Below are positions 58,795-64,000 of a stretch of 64,000 bases of DNA, in pieces (position 1 is the stretch's first letter; every line of letters starts with the position of its first letter). This stretch comes from Symbiodinium sp. CCMP2592. Its lineage: Eukaryota > Sar > Dinophyceae > Suessiales > Symbiodiniaceae. Position numbers and translations under genes: made by a program. The stretch lies in assembly GCA_905221615.1 (NCBI GenBank), contig CAJNDT010004879.1, positions 372,001 through 436,000 of the forward strand, given 5' to 3'. A model generated the notes under the pieces. That model saw nothing but the letters and a program-made list of their open reading frames with translations. It was not told the DNA's origin and made no database searches.

Positions 58795-59049
58795 ATGACA
58801 ACGTATTGCGTGCGAGCCTGGGTTGCAAGCAGCGCGAATGTGAACAGAATCATTAGCAACATTTGGGAAGCTAAAGACATTCTCGCTCAAGCATGCCAAG
58901 CTCATTCTGCATCGGTGCATCAGCGTGCACTGCAATCATCCTGCAAATCAAAGCTCTTGGTACAGGCAGCTGAATGTGCTGTGAAGCACCTTCGATGCCG
59001 GCTGCGATATCTGATAACTTGCTCCTGGCTTCCAGTGTCTTCTAGCTGA
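58795..59049 (+). CDS. Open frame of 84 codons, unassigned
   Basis: Starts at ATG and reads NRIISNIWEAKDILAQACQA, then SKLLVQAAECAVKHLRCRLR, helical and Cys-containing. It could be real, but there is no splice or family support, and it sits between two trinucleotide arrays. Confidence 0.25.
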   Translation: MTTYCVRAWVASSANVNRIISNIWEAKDILAQACQAHSASVHQRALQSSCKSKLLVQAAECAVKHLRCRLRYLITCSWLPVSSS

Positions 59050-59105
59050 TCCCGGAGCAAGTCGCACGCAATGGTACAGCCATTAGCCTCCCAAGGAGCT
59101 GTGGC

Positions 59106-59324
59106 GTGTCAATGACGCGGATGAAACACAAGGGGGTATTGCGTGGAGGAGTGCAAGCGCCCTACCTGCCCCTGCCCAGTGAAACTTACGTCCCCAGCAT
59201 CCTAACACCGGAAGTATATTATTCCGTGAAGCGCACCACAAGATTGCTTAGTTACTACTCATCACCGGTTCCATCCACATGCATCTCTGTGATGACGTTC
59301 CTGAGAAGCGCGAAATTGTCGTGA
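59106..59324 (+). CDS. Exon-like open frame, unassigned
   Basis: The frame includes GGVQAPYLPLPSETYVPSIL, then TPEVYYSVKRTTRLLSYYSS. It is mildly protein-like. No motif and no fixed borders. Confidence 0.2.
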   Translation: MSMTRMKHKGVLRGGVQAPYLPLPSETYVPSILTPEVYYSVKRTTRLLSYYSSPVPSTCISVMTFLRSAKLS

Positions 59325-59765
59325 ACTTGCGTCCCGGGCTTGGACTACGAACAGTACAAGCGATGAGGATACAGGCTTGAATGCCTAAGTCTGGTTCGAG
59401 GTTCAGGATTCTACTAATAGTGCAGAAAGTCCATGAAAAGCTGCATGAGAGAACCCACCATCCGTGAAGGTTTCCCAGCTCAATTTGTGAGGATGCTGAG
59501 TTGTGTCAGCGCCTCCATCTGGGGATTTATCCGGAAGCCATGTTGCGTTGCCGCGTTGCATGTCTAGACACGTGATCCATCCCTGACGCATTGCAGCCTC
59601 GGGCTGCCGCTCAATGTACGTGCTTTGTGTCGGTTACATGCGTCATGTCATGTCATGTGCAGGCAAAAGTGGGCCATGCTGCAGTCTCATTCCAGCTTAG
59701 GAAAAACCATGCAAACGCACAACCATCCCAGAGTCTATGGCATATGGGTGCACGCTGCACTCCAT

Positions 59766-59832
59766 ACCACCACCACCACCACCACGACTACGACGACGAC
59801 TACTGACTACTACTACTACTACTACTACTACT

Positions 59833-59927
<95 letters not shown>

Positions 59928-60140
59928 CTACCACTGCTACTACTGCTGCTACTGCTACTGCTGGTGCTCCTTCTTCTCCTGGCACTGCTACTGCTACTGC
60001 TCCTGCTGCTAAAGTTGCTCCTCCTGCTGCTACTACTACTACTGCTGCCGCTGCTGCTACTGCTACTAGTGCTGCAATTAGTAGTACTACTACGACTACG
60101 ACGACTACGACGACGACTACTACTACTTTTACTACTGCTG

Positions 60141-60195
<55 letters not shown>

Positions 60196-60209
60196 CACTA
60201 CTACCACTA

Positions 60210-60267
<58 letters not shown>

Positions 60268-60335
60268 GACTGAATCGGCGTCTACTGCTGCTGCTGCTGC
60301 GACGACGACGACTACTACCACTACTACTAGCGTAT
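59766..60335. repeat. (TAC)n array, about 570 bp
   Basis: Perfect (TAC)n for more than 100 bp, with blocks of CTGCTACTG, CTCCTGCTG and CGACTACGA. The 240-codon Leu-rich frame and the minus-strand Val-rich frame are repeat translations. Confidence 0.97.
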
Positions 60336-60484
60336 GCACTTGCCCTGTGACTAGTGAAAGGCTCAAGAAGGACATTGACTTGGGTTTTGTTTTCTCACTT
60401 CCGTATGTTGAAGGAATGTTTCACCTCGTCTATGATGTCTATGTCCTTAGCTTGTTTTGTGCTGTTGTTAGCAGCTGTTAGCCT

Positions 60485-60640
60485 TGATGCGTAAGATTGT
60501 GGAAGTGGAACGGGAAGGGATATTTGACTGGAGCCTTGACAGTTCAGACAACTGGCTTCTGATCCAAGGATCGTTCGGATCGGACATCTATGGGGCCTGC
60601 AGCTTTGATGGCAGGCTCAGAGTTGGAGATGTTCTGTGGG
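60485..60640 (+). CDS. Protein-like exon upstream of the isoaspartate methyltransferase domain
   Basis: The frame reads MRKIVEVEREGIFDWSLDSS, then DNWLLIQGSFGSDIYGACSF and DGRLRVGDVLWG before a TGA. It is strongly protein-like. It may be an N-terminal exon of the same gene. No domain is recognised. Confidence 0.4.
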
Positions 60641-60827
60641 GCTGACACAATTCTGAGGATGCTCCTTTGCGCCATGGTAAGCTGCATCAGCCGGCCGCTC
60701 AGTTCACATTGTCATGGCTCTCTTGCTGAAGTGGCATCAGCAAACTGGTCAAGTAAACATGGGAGGGCTAGCTGACGATGGATTATCCCTTAAAACGCTG
60801 GATTCTTGGAAAACCGTATAGGGCGAG

Positions 60828-61110
60828 GTGTGAGATCTCGATGAGGTCCGCGCCACATATTTACGCCAGAGCATTGGAGGTACCGCTCCTTGATATGCCG
60901 TTTGCCCTTTGCTACGTGCATTCCATCAGACGCTTCTGTTGAAGGCCCTCATGCCGTTGAAACCTGGAATGTCGTCGGGATCCGAGTGCAAGTGAGGCCC
61001 GCACTGCCTGCGCGTTTGCGATGAGCCCATGCTGAGGTTCTTGAACATTGGTTCCGGAACCGGCTACTTCAGTTGCTTGGTGGCCGAAGTTGTGGGCGAG
61101 CCTCGTTCTT
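60828..61110 (+). CDS. Protein-L-isoaspartate O-methyltransferase-like domain (partial)
   Basis: Three exons join in frame: 60828-60879, 60945-60973 and 61037 to about 61103. The product reads EISMRSAPHIYARALE, then ALMPLKPGMS, then FLNIGSGTGYFSCLVAEVVG. SAPHxxA is the PIMT substrate-side motif and LNIGSGTGYFS is SAM motif I, in the form seen in PIMT and PCMTD proteins. PIMT repairs isoaspartyl residues in damaged proteins by methylating them. Both introns (65 and 63 nt) have GT donors; the middle exon is only 29 nt. The acidic-loop and post-I motifs downstream were not found, so the domain is incomplete as read. Confidence 0.82.
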
Positions 61111-61239
61111 ACATCAGGTTTGCCACTGTGTTTTGTCAGACCACGCTCAGTGATTTCCAGAAGTGCAACGTGTGCAAAACTCCCTCTTTCAACTGGGGGA
61201 GGTTCGTAGAATCCTTTGCTTTGCTGCCGTGTGTATGAG

Positions 61240-61660
61240 AGGTTGTAAGGAGCGAATCTCACATTGGTGCCAGCAAGTCATTTTTTGGGGTTTCAATTAG
61301 CTATCCCACCTGGGGCTGTGAACCGAGGTCACCCCTCGAATCCTGTTTTCAGGGGCTGGGGGCCAGGGGCGAAGAGAAATCGGACAAATGATCGCGCGGG
61401 ATGCTCATGATGCTGGCCTTTTGTCGCAGCCTTCCGAGCTCGAGATTGCGATCCTGGCAACCCTTGTGGATGAAAAGGGCCGCGGAATGCCTTCGCGTTG
61501 GAGCTTTCGTCCACCCTGGCGCAAGTAAAGCTGAATGTGCATCCTTAATGTCAGGGCGCGTCGAGCTGTGCTGTCGGAAAGATGCGGCGTCTCACCATCA
61601 CTACTCAGCTTGTCTTCGGGTAGTTTTGCTGGTTAGGCATGACATGGCATGACATAGAGT
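61240..61660. other. Interval without a supported gene
   Basis: Should hold the remaining methyltransferase exons, but none is recognisable. GACATGGCATGACAT at 61637-61651 is a short direct repeat. Confidence 0.3.
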
Positions 61661-61663
61661 TCT

Positions 61664-63333
61664 GTGAGTGAGCTGATCGAATGGTTGGCTCAAGCTTTCA
61701 GCTCCTCTGTGTTTGGCATCAGGGACACTGCCATAGTGGACTCGTTCGTGTGCCTCGTTGGCGGCTGCTTGGCTGCCGCGAGTCCTGGCTTGGGATGGTG
61801 GACGAGTTGGGGTTTGTCCTCGGGGGAACCAGACGGAGCTTCCTTACTTGGAGGAGCCTGGCGATCCGCCCTCTCCCCCTGGTGGCGCCTCCGCCCTTGG
61901 AGCCGCCTCAGTATGGTGGGGAGAGTGGAGCTTTCGGTTGCTCCTGGGGTGGACTACCTTTGCAGTCTTCTCCACACCAGATGAAGCGGGGTCTCTTCGC
62001 ACCGATGGTGGGTGGTTCCTCTACTTCACCGATCGGCTCGGGCTCTGGTGCTTTGGGCACTACTGGCCGGTCATTGGCTGGTCCTGCCTGGGCTGCCTCC
62101 TTCTCGGGAGTCTTGTGGCGTTGGTCTGGGTCTTGCGGACCTTTGAGAGATGGTGCATCTGCCTTACTTTGTGCTGCCGGCGCCACCGCCCTTCCTCGGC
62201 TCTCATCGCTCCGGATGCCGCCTTGGATCGTCTTCCTGCTGCATTTCAACGAGTATCCCTTGTTGGTCCCAATGGTGGAACGCCTGTTGATACGGAGTAC
62301 TACCAACGGCAAGTTCGGGGGCGAGGCATCGGTCGTAAGCCTCACGACCTGGTGCTGCAGTTCCGGCTGGGGCGGTGCGGTTTCAACCAGATTGGACACA
62401 GCGCACCCGTATCGACCGCCATGGCCTCCGGGTTAAACCCGGTCGAGTTCTTGGCGCGACCGCCCGGTCCCTTCGAGAGGAAGTTGAGCACAGCGATGGA
62501 GTCCACCTTTGTCGGTCCGGGGAGTGCACTCAACCTGGGGGTCTTCATTGCTGTGCCTACGCTGCGGTCGATGCTGAAGCTGTGGTCGACTTCGGTGCCT
62601 ACGGCAAGTTCGGCAGCTGGCGCTGCTTGGTAGTTTGTGGTCGAGGGCTTGTTCGTTTTCGGCGGTGGTTGGCTTCGTGTTGCAATTGCTGCTCGCGATC
62701 TTCCCCTCCTCGACGGATAGAAGAACAAGGAGTACTGAGGTCCCTTGACCCGGATTCGGAATCAGAGGCGGAAACCGCCCCAGATCCTTGTGAAGCCGTG
62801 TTGGTAGGGCTTGAACTTCAAGGTAAGCCGCGGGCCCTGGCCCCCGATGGTTGCGAAGACCGAGCCGCCTCCAAGCCTACTCGCCTTATGGCTGGTGATG
62901 TTCACCTGTCGGACTTAGGTGGTCGTGAGACTGCTCGTCTTTGCGATCATCACAGCCAGCTTTACCTGCTCTCATGCCAAGGTAGGAAATGCAGCGTGGT
63001 CTCTTGCTTTGAGAAGATGCATGGGGCCCACAAAGGCACTCCCCTTTGTATGCGCCACCTTTCTGAAATCGGCACAAGGGCCCAAACCCGAAGAGCCGAT
63101 CCTGAGTTCTATTCGCCGGTCGCATTCTGCCGACGCGCGTCACAACTCCGCAGACAGGGCAGTTAGGTTCAAGGAGACTTCCGAAGGGGCATCCGCCAGA
63201 CCAAAGCCCAGCTCGGCTGAATTCGAGTCACCCACCAGGGCAGACATGTCGTCTCAGTCCAGGAACTGTTCCATCGTGAGGCAAGAGTCCGGCGATGAGC
63301 TTCAAGTCCTCCAGGCGCGGGTTCGCCGTCCCT
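61664..63333 (+). pseudogene. Retroelement-like coding region with frameshifts and a Cys/His segment
   Basis: Plus-strand frames change at about 61800, 62580 and 63060. In order they give SELIEWLAQAFSSSVFGIRD, a Trp/Leu-rich hydrophobic stretch (CLGCLLLGSLVALVWVLR), KPHDLVLQFRLGRCGFNQIG, ARPPGPFERKLSTAMESTFV, SLDPDSESEAETAPDPCEA and LCDHHSQLYLLSCQGRKCSV with CFEKMHGAHKGTPLCMRHL. The last part is a Cys/His-rich, zinc-binding-like block. Long uninterrupted coding with no introns, next to intron-dense genes, suggests a retroelement gag-type region that has decayed. No reverse transcriptase is visible; it could lie to the right. The minus strand is also open at 61908-62728, so the strand call is not certain. 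Confidence 0.45.
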
Positions 63334-63971
63334 AGACGGGCGCAGAGCTGTCGTCGCTTCTCCCTGACTTCCTCGCACCAGACCGCGGAGAGTTCCTCGA
63401 AAAGGTCTACGCAGCATTTGAACGGAAAGGCGTGTTCGGCTTCCTCGTGGGCTTCCTGCAAAGCCTTGAGGAACTTCATGCGTTCCTGCACTTGCTCCAA
63501 ACCATACGCACTTCCGAACACCCTCACTGAGTTGTCGGCACAGCGGAGCCAGGTCAGGAAGGTGGAAGGGGGTTTCGCTCGGGCATCGAATTTGTGCTCC
63601 GTCGGGGGACCCCAGGCCTCCACCTGTTCTGTCCGTGCGGTAACGCAATCAGAAGCCGGGAGAGTGAAACTCTCAACTCCTCCCCACCACAAGCCTGAAA
63701 TGGCCAATGCGACCCGATTTGTAATCAGCACCGGCCACTTTATCAGGACAAGGGAATGCTTCGCATGATGGCCTGCTCGCTTGATGCTGTGGAACAGATT
63801 TTTACCACAGACCCCTTTTCACAATTCAATAGCAAGTTGACCGCACCCTCGGGCTAGGAAAACATCCATCTTCTCACCTTCCTTGAATGTCCTCATCCTG
63901 TGCCTTCCTTAAGGCATCGATAGCGTAGATAATGCGATCAGTAGCCAAGGTGGGATCGGCTTTGCTCCAGC
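63228..63971 (-). CDS. Uncharacterised minus-strand gene, two exons seen, runs off the right edge
   Basis: Exon A, 63882-63971, reads WSKADPTLATDRIIYAIDAL and RKAQDEDIQ. Its acceptor is GTAAG. A GA donor at 63881 and the acceptor TTTCAG at 63695 join it in frame to exon B (63694 down to about 63265): LWWGGVESFTLPASDC, EHKFDARAKPPSTFLTWLRC, AYGLEQVQERMKFLKALQEA, CCVDLFEELSAVWCEEVREK. The GT donor alternative would give an immediate stop. The charged helical middle is clearly coding. No family is recognised. Convergent with everything to its left; its 3' end may overlap the retroelement-like region. Confidence 0.6.
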
Positions 63972-64000
63972 CTTACGCAGGAGTCCTCTTCCCAGGCCCA

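Noticed and set aside
59625-60375. 240-codon Leu-rich frame and a 190-codon Val-rich frame on the other strand
   Set aside because: Both are translations of the (TAC)n array.
61682-61696. Second spliced-leader-like match (TTGGCTCAAG)
   Set aside because: Only ten bases match, the upstream part does not, and it lies inside an open frame (EWLAQ).

Overview
The window reads as nuclear DNA of a dinoflagellate. The evidence is: a base composition near balance; genes broken into many very short exons; splice donors that are GC or GA more often than GT; acceptors nearly always AG followed by G; plant-type TTTAGGG telomere units; a decayed copy of mitochondrial cox1; one probable spliced-leader relic; many long trinucleotide arrays. 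No prokaryotic operons, CRISPR arrays, rRNA or tRNA genes are visible. I cannot name the species.

Layout, left to right. 0.6-2.4 kb: a dynamin-superfamily GTPase gene whose exon chain I could resolve almost base by base. 3-5.3 kb: unassigned exon-like pieces. 5.3-17 kb: mostly non-coding, with an 84-bp minisatellite and a GGTTAGG-type array. 17-19.6 kb: exons ending in a SAM-dependent methyltransferase. 20-25.9 kb: no recognisable gene. 25.9-26.4 kb: a RING-H2 domain. 28-28.8 kb: a GTA array joined to an internal telomere tract. 30.0-32.4 kb: a complete nine-exon serine hydrolase of the FSH1/OVCA2 family. 33.9-37.2 kb: a pentatricopeptide (PPR) protein with about 15 repeats. 37.9-39.3 kb: the cox1 pseudogene. 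39.3-45 kb: little. 46-47.4 kb: ACT arrays and diverged repeats. 49.3-55.5 kb: a voltage-gated cation channel with paired EF-hands, carrying an antisense exon inside it. 57-60.3 kb: more ACT arrays. 60.8-61.2 kb: a protein-isoaspartate methyltransferase domain. 61.7-63.3 kb: a frameshifted, retroelement-like coding region. 63.2-64 kb: an uncharacterised gene on the minus strand.

All identified nuclear genes up to 63 kb lie on the plus strand except the nested antisense exon, which fits the unidirectional gene clusters known in dinoflagellates. The right edge appears to be a convergent strand switch. The genes belong to different cell processes: membrane remodelling, ubiquitin transfer, organelle RNA processing, Ca2+-tuned excitability and protein repair. 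I see no shared pathway. Gene models rest on reading-frame continuity plus family motifs; no transcript or database evidence was available.
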